64,000 nt of DNA. Source: Actinomucor elegans. Its lineage: Eukaryota > Mucoromycota > Mucoromycetes > Mucorales > Mucoraceae. The DNA is taken from assembly GCA_026027325.1 (NCBI GenBank), contig JAMSLZ010000013.1:144501-208500 (forward strand), given 5' to 3'. This document shows, in pieces, positions 36,404-46,949 of the stretch. The stretch's first letter is position 1, and the number at the start of each line of letters is the position of its first letter. The notes beneath the pieces were generated by a model. It searched no databases. It was not told where the DNA came from and saw only the letters and a program-made list of their open reading frames with translations. The translations under genes were made by a program, and so were the position numbers.

Positions 36404-39005
36404 TTTTTTTTTTTGTATTAAATGTAATTTATTAATCTTAAAGTGGTTTTACAAAGCTAAATTGCAAATTACTAATCTAATGTTGTGCTAGTAGACTCAT
36501 CAGGAGCTCTACTATCTAAGAACGTGGTGATAACAAGGCTGTTATCTGTCTTGAAGGAATTGAGGACCCAAGCTGAGGACCAAGTATCATCATGAATAAC
36601 ACATCGCCAATGTGCAGCCCATAAGGTATAGAAGATCGAACCCAAAATGGAAAGCACATCCACATCAAGCGGCTTGCAATCTAGACTACATAGAGTGACC
36701 AGTGCAGCCCAGATGTTCGCGTCACAGGGAAAGTCTTCATCCAAGGAGAGGAAAACAAGAGCTTGACGCCAGTAGTCGGATTTATGAGGACAACCGACAG
36801 CAAAATGGTACAAGTCCTCATTAGCACCGCAAAGAACACAGAAAGGAGAAGGAAACTGCTGAGGAGACCAGCGATTCACCCGAGAGCGGTAACCAATCTT
36901 GTCATGGAGCAGCCTCCACCAGGGAGTGAAAGCCTTGGCTACCATAGGAAGAGACCAAAACAAACGCCAAAAGAAAGGACGCAAAAGCAAGTGAGACGCC
37001 ACAGCCAAAGGAGGACCAGGACGAGCGGAAACAACAGAGTGATCAGCGTGCCAGAAGCGACGCAAGACACCGAGAGGGAGTTTGGCAACAGATACCACCG
37101 AAGAGGGACCAGAAGGGACAGTCCAATGACGGGTCGATGGCATCCAGGAAGAAGCACCAGTGCGAGAAACAGGAAGAGCACGCTGTTCATCGTAAGTGAA
37201 AGCAACTTTGGACCTAATCACCGGAGGGAGAGCCAGAGAAACAGGACCAAAAGGAGGACTTAAACCATAATAAACCGACTTGACATGGCTGGAACTTGGC
37301 AGAGCCTTATTGGAGAACAGGGTACCAGAGTGAATATTCCAGTGGAATATGTCAGACATGAGATACTTGGGAGCAACAGACGAAGGAACAAAACCAGGAG
37401 ACAGATCATGATCAACACCAGGAACAGAAGACACCACACAGCACAAAGGAAGATCCAGGAACCACCGAGAAGACCAAGAAGAATGCACCACCAGAGGAGG
37501 CAGCCGAACCAGAAGCTTGGTTAGATGATCCAGGGTTGGAATGCTATTCAACCGAGGCTTGAATCGTGATGGATACATCAACCAAGGGAGAACCGAAGAA
37601 TGACCAGAATAGGCTTGAAAGCAGAACACCAACCAAGGAGACACAAAATCCGAAGACACCAGAGGACGAAGCAGACGTTGAACATACACAAGATGCAAAG
37701 CAAAGCTCTGATCTTGGATGTCCACCAGACCAACACCACCATACTTGCGAGGAAGACACAAAGAAGACCAAGACGGCGCGGGCCAAAACGATGCCACATA
37801 CTTGCGCACTACTGCCTTGATATCCAGAAGCCACTTGCCAGGCACAGGAACCACACGGAGAAGATGATACACCTTGGAGAGCAACAGAGAATTCGCCACC
37901 AGACCAGTACCACGTATAGACAGGTGTCGTTCACGAAGCATGTTTGCATGCCTCTCCAACTTGACTTTGACACCATCCAGGAAATGCAGCAACTGAGCAT
38001 CGGTATGATACAGTGGATAACCAAGGTAACGCACCGAGCCAACAGACGACGAATCATGCCACTCTACACCAGCAGCAGAAGCTATATCAACCCAAGGCTG
38101 ATGAGCCACACCCGAAAGAGACACCAGAACAGTCTTGCTGAGATTCACCTTGGCGTTGGAGGCACGACCATAGACCTCAAGAAGAGACAGAAGCACCAAC
38201 CATTCACCAGGCGAAGACAAGAACACCTCAAGATCATCGGCATAACTGAGAAGCTTGATAGGAGCCGGAGGAGAAGAACCACTGACGAAATCAAGCGGGT
38301 AGTTACCCGTATCATCACCCAAATCAAGATGGACCTTTTGAGGGTTAGGGAGCCAAGTCCGAGGAACCACCACAGGAGCCAGAGAAACACCAGACAGAGA
38401 AGAACAAGTCAAGACAGACCGCAACAGGGGTTCAAAAGCCAAGTTGAACAACAGAGGTGATAGTGGATCACCCTGCCTAAGGCCACGCAACTGAGGAACA
38501 GCTGCTCCTAACCACCCGTTAATGGACACGGAGATCTTGGTACCAAAGAACAAAGAAGAGAGACAACCAACCAGACCAGAAGGAAAACCGAAACGAAGCA
38601 ACACACGACGAAGATACTCAGGATGGACCCGATCATACGCCTTCTCTTGATCAAGTAACACCGCAACTTGAGGAAGGTTTGGAGCCACTGACCGAAGATT
38701 AGCCATCAACGTTTGATTCAACCACCCATTATCCGAGATCAATCGATGAGGAAGGAACCCAGTTTGATAGGGGTTGATCAGCTTGGGAAGAACACGGTTG
38801 AACCTATTGGCCAGCAACTTGGTAAACAATTTGGCATCCGAGTTGATCAGAGAGAGAGGACGCCAGTTAGCCAAGAGCAGAGGATCACCTTTCTTGAACA
38901 AAACAAGCGGAGATGGATGGATTGAATTGAGCGAGATATCGACAAAAAACCAGACGGATGCAAAATTTTTTTGTAAAAAGTGATCTTTAAGCCTAAAAAG
39001 AGATC
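36404..39005 (-). mobile_element. LINE copy 1, internally deleted
   Basis: Reading on the minus strand, a stretch of LINE 5' UTR (39005 to about 38904) is joined directly to the second half of ORF2. A 57-bp 3' UTR and a poly(A) tail (poly(T) at 36404-36414) follow. ORF1 and the endonuclease half of ORF2 are missing. The junction at 38901-38903 has 3 bp of shared sequence (AAA). Its tail abuts the truncated element F, and its 5' end abuts the tail of copy C. Confidence 0.9.
36472..38901 (-). pseudogene. LINE ORF2, C-terminal 809 codons (copy 1)
   Basis: The open frame matches residues 542-1350 of the full ORF2. It keeps the reverse transcriptase blocks LLDQEKAYDRVHPEY, RGLRQGDPLSPLLF and the catalytic SYADD, plus the C-terminal CCHC finger (CVLCGANEDLYHFAVGC). 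The endonuclease, the RT N-terminus and the native start are lost. It is almost identical to copies 2 and 3, so the deletion is recent. Confidence 0.9.
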
Positions 39006-39129
39006 TTTTTTTTTTTGTATGAAGTGTAACTTTATTAACAATTAGTGGATGATTATCAAACGAGCTCTCACATCACGTGATAATAGAATATATTGTTTTA
39101 AGATTATTTTATTTTATAAATTTATAATT

Positions 39130-39416
39130 TTATTTTTTAAGAACAGGTACAATATTGTTATTAACATTATTAAATATATCTTCCTCATTGTTTTCATATA
39201 CTCTTTTGCTTTTTTTACTTTTGTTATATGTTTTAAATTCATAAACTTTTTTTATTTTTTTATTTGATCCATTTTTTTTAATATAAATTTCAAAACACCC
39301 ATCTTTTTGTTTAATTTTAAATTCACTTAAATCATATTTTTTTATTTTTTTACAATCATACTTCTTTTAATATTATATTTAAAGTTATCATCGGCTATTA
39401 AATCTAATATGTTCAT
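39130..39416 (-). pseudogene. Degenerate small second ORF of the Merlin element
   Basis: A 24-codon frame (39416 to 39342) is followed in another frame by about 70 codons ending at 39130, rich in Lys, Asn and Ile. A single-base change would join them into roughly 95 aa. Upstream, a further short frame ends in TAA overlapping the ATG at 39416. I recognise no family. It may be a decayed accessory gene or AT-rich noise. Confidence 0.3.
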
Positions 39417-39964
39417 TATTTTTCTATATAATTGTTTTCAATTTTTAAATTTTTTATGTTGACATTATATCTAATCCAATTCATACTATTAAGTAACGCC
39501 GAGAACATATTAGAAAAGTTAATTTTACTAGAAAATAAATCTATATTATAATAATATGTATATTAAAAAAAGGAATCTATAATATAATTATTGAAAATAA
39601 TTAAAATAAAAGTTATATATATTATTGATTAATAAATCTTTTCTTGAAAAGTATATTCAACGATGTAAGATTCATTAAATTTATAATCAATGTATGTAAT
39701 ATAAGAATAATTATTAGAACAATATGAAATGAATTATTTTATTAAAGATAATCATTCAAATATACTTATATACAAATTTTTTAGGTTTATAATAAAATAA
39801 CTATATAATATTTAATAAATCAGTTTAATAACATGATCAGATCATATTAATAATTGAAATAAACTTTCAAAATGCATTTTAAGTTTAATATATTTCGTGT
39901 CATATTACATTTTTATAAAAAAATCAAATTGTATTTAATCAAGTTATATATAAACTTTAATCTG
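39417..39964. other. AT-rich spacer of the Merlin element
   Basis: I see only short open stretches, including the frame ending at 39414-39416. It lies downstream of the transposase stop, and I see nothing else supportable here. Confidence 0.4.
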
Positions 39965-40837
39965 TCAAAAACTTTTTCCATAAATTATATTCCCTATTTT
40001 TTTCCTCCATTGATATTCTTTTAAAAACAATAATATATCTTTTTTGTTTCTATGTCTGGGTATTATACTCTGTTTTAATCCATTCCAAGTACCTTCAATA
40101 GTATTAGTATGTACACCTGTTATTGGATCTTTAAAATTTTTGGAATGATTTACAGTCATATGTTTATATCCTATATTCTTTAAATTATTGTATCCTTTCC
40201 ATAAATCTGTATATATTGTGGTTCCTTTTTTTACATATTTTTTAATAATTAAATCTATATTATCAATATTTCTTTCTTTAATAGGGACAAAAAAAGTTTT
40301 TTTATTTTCGTTTTTTATTTTATTTTTTAACATACTTCTTTCTACACCTCCAATAATCCATGCACCTTCTACTCTATGACCTCTATTATATTTTCTTTTA
40401 GCTATTTTACTTTCATCTACTTCTACAATTTTATTTCTACCCCCAATTTTAATATTTCTATTACTTAATAATTGCTTATTTTTTAAATGTTTTCTAAATA
40501 ATTTATTATAAGATGACACAGTATTCTTTGATATTCCTAATGTTGATGCAGTAAATGAACATGGCACTTTTCCAAGAAAATAATATAGTATATGTAATTG
40601 TATATTTAATGATAATGTTAATTTATTAAATATTGTACCTTTTAAAGGTGATATAGCTTTTCTACATTTATAAAATCTGCAAACATATAATTTTTTATTT
40701 ATATTTAATTTAATATCATGGTTACATTTTAAACACTTTTCATAATGGTTAACATAGTTGTTTTCAATTAAATACAATAGTGCTTCCTTCTCATCATCAA
40801 ATATTTTTTTCAAAGATTTGTATGGTTCTATAAACAT
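39965..40837 (-). CDS. Merlin transposase (ISXO2/IS1595-like DDE), 290 aa
   Basis: The protein has an N-terminal zinc ribbon (C35, C38, C53, C58), a short helix-turn-helix-like segment (STLGISKNTVSSYNK) and an ISXO2-type catalytic domain. The DDE residues are D141 in VEVDESKIAKRKY, D211 in YTDLWKGY and E248 in VHTNTIEGTWNGLK, with 36 residues between D211 and E248. The frame is intact from terminus to terminus, with the start about 128 bp inside the right end, so it may be active. It catalyses cut-and-paste of the flanking Merlin ends. Family assignment is supported independently by the 8-bp target duplication. Confidence 0.9.
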   Translation of the reverse strand: MFIEPYKSLKKIFDDEKEALLYLIENNYVNHYEKCLKCNHDIKLNINKKLYVCRFYKCRKAISPLKGTIFNKLTLSLNIQLHILYYFLGKVPCSFTASTLGISKNTVSSYNKLFRKHLKNKQLLSNRNIKIGGRNKIVEVDESKIAKRKYNRGHRVEGAWIIGGVERSMLKNKIKNENKKTFFVPIKERNIDNIDLIIKKYVKKGTTIYTDLWKGYNNLKNIGYKHMTVNHSKNFKDPITGVHTNTIEGTWNGLKQSIIPRHRNKKDILLFLKEYQWRKKIGNIIYGKSF

Positions 40838-40982
40838 ATAGTTCTATAAAAACCTTTTTAAGTTATATTTTAAATATAAAACAAAATTCAATTTTGTATA
40901 AAACAAAAATTAAAATGATTTCGGAGTTTTAATAATAAACCTGAGAGTTCTTTTGGGATACATCCCAATTAGTATTCTAATT

Positions 40983-43900
40983 TTATTCTAACAAACTAGG
41001 AGATTCAGTGGCAGTGGATGTACTAGCCATGAATTCCGAAATTATAAGTGAATAATCATGCTCGAATGCATTAATAGCATGAGCAGAGGACCAGGATTCA
41101 TCATGAATCACGCATTTCCAATGCAAACGCCAAACTGTAGCCAAGCCGGCACCAAGGAGCACCAAAAGGTCATTCGAAAGAGGTACTGACTTGAGATCAC
41201 ACAAGGTGACCAAGCCAGACCAAACAGAAGCAAGATCGCAGAGAGGTTCTTGGAGACAGAGCAACTGGATCATATCCATCCAAAAGATAGCCTTCATGGG
41301 ACAGTATACGAGCATATGGCCAAGTGTTTCCACTTCACCACAGAGGCCACAGAGAGGAGACAGGTACACATTTGGATCCCACCGATGCAAGCGAGCACGA
41401 TAGCCAATGCGGTCATGCAAGAGACGCCACCAAGGAGTGAATGCTTTTGCAGGCATAGGCAAAGACCAAAAGAGACGCCAAAAGAAGGGCCGAAGCAGAG
41501 CATGAGCACCCATAGTAGCAGGAGGTTGAGGACGGTGCATCACAAGTGATGCATACTCCGGATGCCAAGAGCGACGCAGAACACCAAGAGGAACCTTTCG
41601 AATTGAGACTACCGTTTTACTGGTAACCTGGATAGTCCAGTGGGCAGTAGAAGGCAGCCAAGAAGAAGCAGCAGGAGAACAGGGCAGAGCAGACAGTTCC
41701 GAAGAAGAGAAGCCAATCTTGGAGCGGATTACCTCAGGCAAAGTCAGAGTCGGAGGACCATTAAATGGTTGGAAACCAGACCAGACTAGACGAACTTGCC
41801 TTTTCATGTTGTTCTTGAGACCAGCAGAGACCACACCGAGATGAGGAATCCAGAAACACAAGTCCGAGAGCAAATACCTTGGAGCCAGGGCAGCAGGATC
41901 CAGAGGAGGAGGCTTACCCAGAGGATTCTCGCAAGGCGATACCACAGAACAAAGAGGAAGATCCAAAAACCAGCGAGGAGACCAACTTTCCGACACGACC
42001 AGAGGAGGCAACCGAGAAAGCAACTCCACCAAGTGAGAAACCACAGGCACACCCTTGAAAAGCGACTTGTACATGGCTGGATACATGAACCAGGGTAGGA
42101 CCGAAGAGTGACCAGTATACACCTGAATACAATGCACCAACCAAGGAGAAACAAAGTCCACAGCAGAACGAGAAGGAAACAGCAATCGTTGGATGTACAC
42201 CATATGGAGAGCCAGGCTTTGATCTTTGACATCAACAAGAGAGGCACCACCGAACTTCTTTGGTAGACACAAGGAAGACCAAGACACAGACGGATTGAAA
42301 GGAACCATGAATTCACGAATGACCCTTTTGAGCTGGTCCAGCCAGGAAGTAGGAGCAGGAATCACCCGAAGAATATGGTACACCTTAGAGAGCAGCAGAG
42401 AGTTAGCCACAAGGCTTTTACCACGGATTGACAGCTGTCGTTCCTTAAGCAGGTTGCTATGCCTTGTAACCTTGACCAAGATAGCATCCAGGTAGTCCAA
42501 CAGTTGAGCTTGTGTACTGTACAGAGGATAGCCCAAGTACCGCACCGCACCAGAAGAAGAAGCATCATGCCATTCGATACCAGAAGAATCTGCCAGAGAC
42601 ACCCATGAAGCATGAGAGACACCAGAGAGAGACACCAAGACCGTCTTGCTAAGATTGACTTTTGCATTGGAAGCGCGACCATAAAGATCCAAGAGAGAGA
42701 GTAGTAGAGACCATTCATCCGGAGAGGAGAGAAACACTTCAAGATCATCAGCATAACTTAGGAGCTTCACCGCTGGAGGAGGGGTTGAGCCACTGACAAA
42801 GTCAAGAGGCCAATTGCCCGTACCATCCTTTGGATCCACATGCACCGAGAGAGGAGAAGGCTTGAACCGAGGAGACACCATCACCGAACCAAGAGAGACA
42901 CCAGCCAAAGAAGACACCAGAAGAGAACGCAGCAGTGGCTCGAAAGCCAAGTTGAAGAGCAAAGGCGAGAGAGGATCACCTTGCCGTAAGCCTCGCTGTT
43001 GAGGTATTGGAGCCCCTAACCAACCATTGATGGACACCGAGATTTGGGTACCAAAAAAGAGAGAAGAGAGGGAACTCACCAACGAAGCGGGGAAGCCAAA
43101 ACGAAGTAGGACCAGCCGAAGGTATTCAGGATGAACCCTATCATAGGCCTTTTCTTGATCCAAGAGCACAGCCACCTGCGGTAACTCTGGAGAGACCGAG
43201 CGCAAATGAGACATCAGGAGCTGGTTGAGCCAGCCATTATCAGAGATCAACCGACGGGGCATAAAGCCAGTTTGGTACGGATTGATCAGACCAGGAAGCA
43301 CCTCATTGAACCGATTGGCCAACAGTTTTGTGAACAGCTTGGCATCCGAATTGATCAAAGAAAGGGGTCGCCAGTTGGAGAGCAGCTGAGGATCACCCTT
43401 CTTGTACAGCAGAACCATTCGAGTTTGTTGCCAAGATTGCGGAAACACACCTGAGAAAGCATCACCAAGAACCGATACTAAGAGATCAAGGAAAGGACGG
43501 GAGTTTGTAGCCAAGTATTGATACACCTCAAATGGAAGACCATCCAGACCAGGACTACGAGACTTGGGAGCATGAGCAAGCACAGAAAGCACCAGAAGAG
43601 CATTAGGCAAAGCCGTCAGCTTTTCCGCATCCGAGGATGAAAGCACCACCTCAGGAGGTATAGCCGCCAAAAGAGAATCTATAGCTTCCGCATCGACATC
43701 ATCAGGAGTGTACAGCTTTTGGTAGAAACCTCGAGCTTCCTTCAGAATATCAGCCGCTTCCACCAAGACCTCACCAGTAGTAGAGCACTTTAAGGATTGG
43801 ATAGTCATAGAAGACTGCCGCTCCTTGATGACCCGGTAGAAATACTTGTTGTTGCGTTCCCCAAGTTCATGCCAACGAGTGGCCGAGCGAAGCATATGTT

Positions 43901-45035
43901 GGCGAGTTTCTTTTTGAATCTGACCATCGATCAATTTCTCTAGTTCATGCACCACCTGAAGAGGAAGTGAATCACCACTAGGTTGAATCGACGGTGTAGC
44001 ATCACTAGTCCTAACACCTGACTCAACAGAGGAAACAGCCTTCATACGTTCCTTTTGCAACGCAGCAACTTTGTTCTTGAACCGAGTCTTCATGCTTCGA
44101 GAGTACGTCTGTGCACAGCACTTCAGTAGCATCTTGAAGGATTCCCAACGTTCCTGCACCGAAAGCGAAGGGTCTCCACCACTACCATGACTAGAATTGT
44201 CAGAATCACCATCACCACCATCAAAGAACAGAGCCACAGTCTTGTCCAGCAAAGCCAAGAACTCCGTGTCATCGAGGAGTGTGGGATTAAACCGCCAACA
44301 ACCTGGACCAATAGAGGCACGAGCAGGAAGAAGATCAACCGTCAAAAGACAGTGATCTGTCCACTTTGGGGGTACATATTGGACCAGAGCATTCACCAGG
44401 CGCGTAGCCAAAGACCGATGACCAAAGATGTAGTCAATGGTTGTGCCAGCTTGAGGGAAGGTAGCAGCCCCATCCGGGAAGCAGTTGTCAAAATGAGTAC
44501 ATAGCCATTCATACCAAGGGAGCACGGCAGAATGACTAGTCTCGGCGGTAGTATGCAGGTGGATGTTGAAATCACCTACCAACATCCAAGGCGTGTTGGA
44601 CACCTCAGACCACAAAGCAAGAGAGAGAAAAGATTGTAGAAACTGTGGACGGTCCGAAGACTGTGCCGGTGCATAGATATTGGCCACACGGCACAAGACA
44701 TTATGCTGGGCATCCTTGACAGTAGCCACAACACAACGCTCATCCAGGAGAACTTGAGTAGCACCCAAAGAAAGACCAGGCTTGAGACAGACAATGGCAC
44801 AATGTTTGGACACCACAAAGGGACAGCGAGGAAAGAAGAAAGAGAAAGAGCGGATTTGTTGATCAGAAAGAACGGATTGAGAGTGAAAGTGAGATACCTC
44901 TTGCAAGCAAAGGATATCCACACCGAGAGAACGAGCGCGTAGGTAAGAAGCGAACTCCTTTTGTATGTTTTTATTGGACTCCATAAAAATGCTACGCACA
45001 TTTAAGGAGCCAATTCGAATGTGTGAACCTAACAT
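40983..45035 (-). CDS. LINE ORF2: APE endonuclease and reverse transcriptase, 1350 aa (copy C)
   Basis: The N-terminal APE-type endonuclease shows SLNVRS, CLQEV, NIYAP, GDFN, TTIDYIFG and TDHCLL in order. The reverse transcriptase follows (about 540-800), with LLDQEKAYDRVHPEY, RGLRQGDPLSPLLF and SYADD near 761. A CCHC finger (CGLCGEVETLGHMLVYC) lies near the C-terminus. The ATG overlaps the ORF1 stop as TAATG, pointing to termination-reinitiation. The frame is complete with the same length as copies 2 and 3, though many residues differ. It would nick DNA and copy its own RNA by target-primed reverse transcription. Confidence 0.95.
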   Translation of the reverse strand: MLGSHIRIGSLNVRSIFMESNKNIQKEFASYLRARSLGVDILCLQEVSHFHSQSVLSDQQIRSFSFFFPRCPFVVSKHCAIVCLKPGLSLGATQVLLDERCVVATVKDAQHNVLCRVANIYAPAQSSDRPQFLQSFLSLALWSEVSNTPWMLVGDFNIHLHTTAETSHSAVLPWYEWLCTHFDNCFPDGAATFPQAGTTIDYIFGHRSLATRLVNALVQYVPPKWTDHCLLTVDLLPARASIGPGCWRFNPTLLDDTEFLALLDKTVALFFDGGDGDSDNSSHGSGGDPSLSVQERWESFKMLLKCCAQTYSRSMKTRFKNKVAALQKERMKAVSSVESGVRTSDATPSIQPSGDSLPLQVVHELEKLIDGQIQKETRQHMLRSATRWHELGERNNKYFYRVIKERQSSMTIQSLKCSTTGEVLVEAADILKEARGFYQKLYTPDDVDAEAIDSLLAAIPPEVVLSSSDAEKLTALPNALLVLSVLAHAPKSRSPGLDGLPFEVYQYLATNSRPFLDLLVSVLGDAFSGVFPQSWQQTRMVLLYKKGDPQLLSNWRPLSLINSDAKLFTKLLANRFNEVLPGLINPYQTGFMPRRLISDNGWLNQLLMSHLRSVSPELPQVAVLLDQEKAYDRVHPEYLRLVLLRFGFPASLVSSLSSLFFGTQISVSINGWLGAPIPQQRGLRQGDPLSPLLFNLAFEPLLRSLLVSSLAGVSLGSVMVSPRFKPSPLSVHVDPKDGTGNWPLDFVSGSTPPPAVKLLSYADDLEVFLSSPDEWSLLLSLLDLYGRASNAKVNLSKTVLVSLSGVSHASWVSLADSSGIEWHDASSSGAVRYLGYPLYSTQAQLLDYLDAILVKVTRHSNLLKERQLSIRGKSLVANSLLLSKVYHILRVIPAPTSWLDQLKRVIREFMVPFNPSVSWSSLCLPKKFGGASLVDVKDQSLALHMVYIQRLLFPSRSAVDFVSPWLVHCIQVYTGHSSVLPWFMYPAMYKSLFKGVPVVSHLVELLSRLPPLVVSESWSPRWFLDLPLCSVVSPCENPLGKPPPLDPAALAPRYLLSDLCFWIPHLGVVSAGLKNNMKRQVRLVWSGFQPFNGPPTLTLPEVIRSKIGFSSSELSALPCSPAASSWLPSTAHWTIQVTSKTVVSIRKVPLGVLRRSWHPEYASLVMHRPQPPATMGAHALLRPFFWRLFWSLPMPAKAFTPWWRLLHDRIGYRARLHRWDPNVYLSPLCGLCGEVETLGHMLVYCPMKAIFWMDMIQLLCLQEPLCDLASVWSGLVTLCDLKSVPLSNDLLVLLGAGLATVWRLHWKCVIHDESWSSAHAINAFEHDYSLIISEFMASTSTATESPSLLE

Positions 45036-45192
45036 TACGCCCTATGGGCAGAACCAGAGGACTTGGAAGGCTTGGGGGCCTTGATCGAAGAGCTACCAGA
45101 AGTCTTGGTTACGTTCGCAATGTTCTTTTTCAAAAAATCAATCTTGTTCTGAGTAGAAGAGTTGACCTTGGACAAATTCAGCATCTCCTTAG

Positions 45193-45410
45193 ATAAACAT
45201 TTACAACTACTTAATATTTTTAACTTTCCTAAAAAATCAAGGCATAAATATAATGTTGCCTTTTTATCCATAAATAAAATGTTGGTTACTTGTTCTATTT
45301 TAGAATAAAATTTATTTATATTATTATTTGTATTCAAAAAAATCTATTATTTCCTAATTTTTTATATATTGTACTATTTTGAACATATTTCTGTAATACT
45401 AAATGTTCTT
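45193..45410. repeat. Left direct repeat of element Y (218 bp)
   Basis: Near-identical to 47475-47693. It ends AAATGTTCTT and is followed by CTTA. It contains a minus-strand frame of about 49 codons that reads directly into the LINE ORF1 tail. Confidence 0.9.
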
Positions 45411-45422
45411 CTTATTAATTGA

Positions 45423-46901
45423 TTAATTATTTTCTATTGATTTCCAATAATTCAAAATAGTATCATGTGATGTAAAATCTTTTTCTTTTACCCATGAATT
45501 ATGTTCTTTACCATACTTTTTCCATTTTACAAAATATTCATATAAGTTCTTTACTTTTTTGTGTTTAATTATATATTGTATTTCATATATATTTTGATCA
45601 TTATTACTAGTGATATCTTCCTCCATTTGATCCATAATATCTATATTCACTTCATTTATATTTAAATTATTTAAAAATTGATTTTGTAATGATTTTATAT
45701 CAACGATATTTTCTATTTTATATTGTGTTTTTAATGTTACTTCTTTATTCATTTCAATATTATTTTTATAATAATAATCAAAATTATCATTTAGCCATTT
45801 GTTGTAATGGGCATTTTCTTCAATTCCAAATAACTCTGTAAAATATTTTATGTTCAGTAATACTATTGCTAATTTTAGCTGTATATTATATGTCTTATTA
45901 TCTGTTATTCTAATCTTATTTTGTCCACTAAATCTTTTAAAAATACTACCTAATTCTGCAAAATATTTTTCTATTTTTGACCTTAATCCACCTAATTCTT
46001 CATTGAATTTTTTTTCATCTATGGTTAATTCAACTCCTTTATCTTTTTTTATAGGATAGCAAAAATTTTTCAAGGATATATTAAATCCAATATTACTAAA
46101 TTTTTCTATAAATTCTTTTACTGTGTTTTCATATAATCCATCAAAACATATACAATCTATTTCATTATAAAACTTATTGATATTTATGTCTAAAAGCATT
46201 TTATCATCAGTATTATTTCTACAAGGTAAGGAATCAGATATATAAACACATATTCTATTAATATCTATAATAAATTGTGTATTTAATCCATTTCTTTTTA
46301 ATTTATACGAGAATAACTCTTTTTTATCTAGATTAATATCTTGATATGTTATACGATTATGGTGACCATCAATTAGTAATGTTACATTATCTAACATCAT
46401 TGGATTAAATTTCTTAGCACAAAGTAATCTCAATGTATGTGTAGAAAAACATTTTTCTAATTTATTATTTATCCATTTTTCCAATAAATCATAATTATTT
46501 ATATATAATGATTGATATAATTTATAAAAACTAGTAGATGGAATATACATTTCCATTTCATTTATAGATTTTCCATTTAATAAATGTTCTAATAATATCA
46601 ATACTTTATCTGCTGTTATATATGGACCTGGTAGTTTTATATTGTTACATAAATCTGTCAAAAATACAAATGGAGCAATACTTCCTAATTTAATATATAT
46701 ATTTTTTTTAATTCTATCAATATTTGGTATACTCGTTATTTTAGATCTATGATATTTCAATTCAACTTTATATATATATTCATTTTTCATAAATTTCCAA
46801 TACCTATTGTAAATATTTCTGTATTCATTTTCAATTAATAAGTCTATATGAGTGTTCATAAACAAATAAAATGATGTATTTTTATATAAAGAGAAATTCA
46901 A
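45423..46901 (-). CDS. DDE_Tnp_4/Harbinger-like transposase with C-terminal chromodomain (element Y)
   Basis: 492 aa from the first ATG. The second ATG (46859) matches the start of the X homologue better and would give 478 aa. The core has the DDE_Tnp_4 layout: D178 in LLIDGHHNRI, D254 in CFDGLYEN, E311 in LRSKIEKYFAELGSIFKRF. Between the first two come YKLKRNGLNTQFIID and SDSLPC. Residues about 437-490 form a chromodomain (YEIQYII, FVKWKKY, NSWVKEKDF with the Trp/Tyr cage positions). Chromodomains bind methylated histone tails, so this one could steer integration to heterochromatin (inference). The frame is complete. Roughly half of the residues match the X protein. Confidence 0.75.
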   Translation of the reverse strand: MNFSLYKNTSFYLFMNTHIDLLIENEYRNIYNRYWKFMKNEYIYKVELKYHRSKITSIPNIDRIKKNIYIKLGSIAPFVFLTDLCNNIKLPGPYITADKVLILLEHLLNGKSINEMEMYIPSTSFYKLYQSLYINNYDLLEKWINNKLEKCFSTHTLRLLCAKKFNPMMLDNVTLLIDGHHNRITYQDINLDKKELFSYKLKRNGLNTQFIIDINRICVYISDSLPCRNNTDDKMLLDININKFYNEIDCICFDGLYENTVKEFIEKFSNIGFNISLKNFCYPIKKDKGVELTIDEKKFNEELGGLRSKIEKYFAELGSIFKRFSGQNKIRITDNKTYNIQLKLAIVLLNIKYFTELFGIEENAHYNKWLNDNFDYYYKNNIEMNKEVTLKTQYKIENIVDIKSLQNQFLNNLNINEVNIDIMDQMEEDITSNNDQNIYEIQYIIKHKKVKNLYEYFVKWKKYGKEHNSWVKEKDFTSHDTILNYWKSIENN

Positions 46902-46949
46902 TTTTTAATATTTTCTATATTTAATAAACTTTTATTTATATATGAAAAT

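Larger units (their letters stand above)
39047..40965 (-). mobile_element. Merlin-superfamily DNA transposon (1919 bp)
   Basis: It begins GGATGATTATCAAACGAG and ends TTTTGGGATACATCC. The two ends match as inverted repeats at 18 of 24 positions. The flanking duplication is 8 bp, CAATTAGT (39039-39046 and 40966-40973), as expected for Merlin (8-9 bp). It sits in the 3' UTR of LINE copy C. The body is very AT-rich (like X and Y, unlike the LINE). Confidence 0.9.

Noticed and set aside
37600..38460. A 286-codon plus-strand frame, repeated at 52774-53634, and similar long frames antisense to the LINE ORF2s
   Set aside because: They are exact antisense shadows of the RT region and recur only because the LINE copies do. 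Composition (Arg/His/Thr-rich) is that of a reverse-complement frame.
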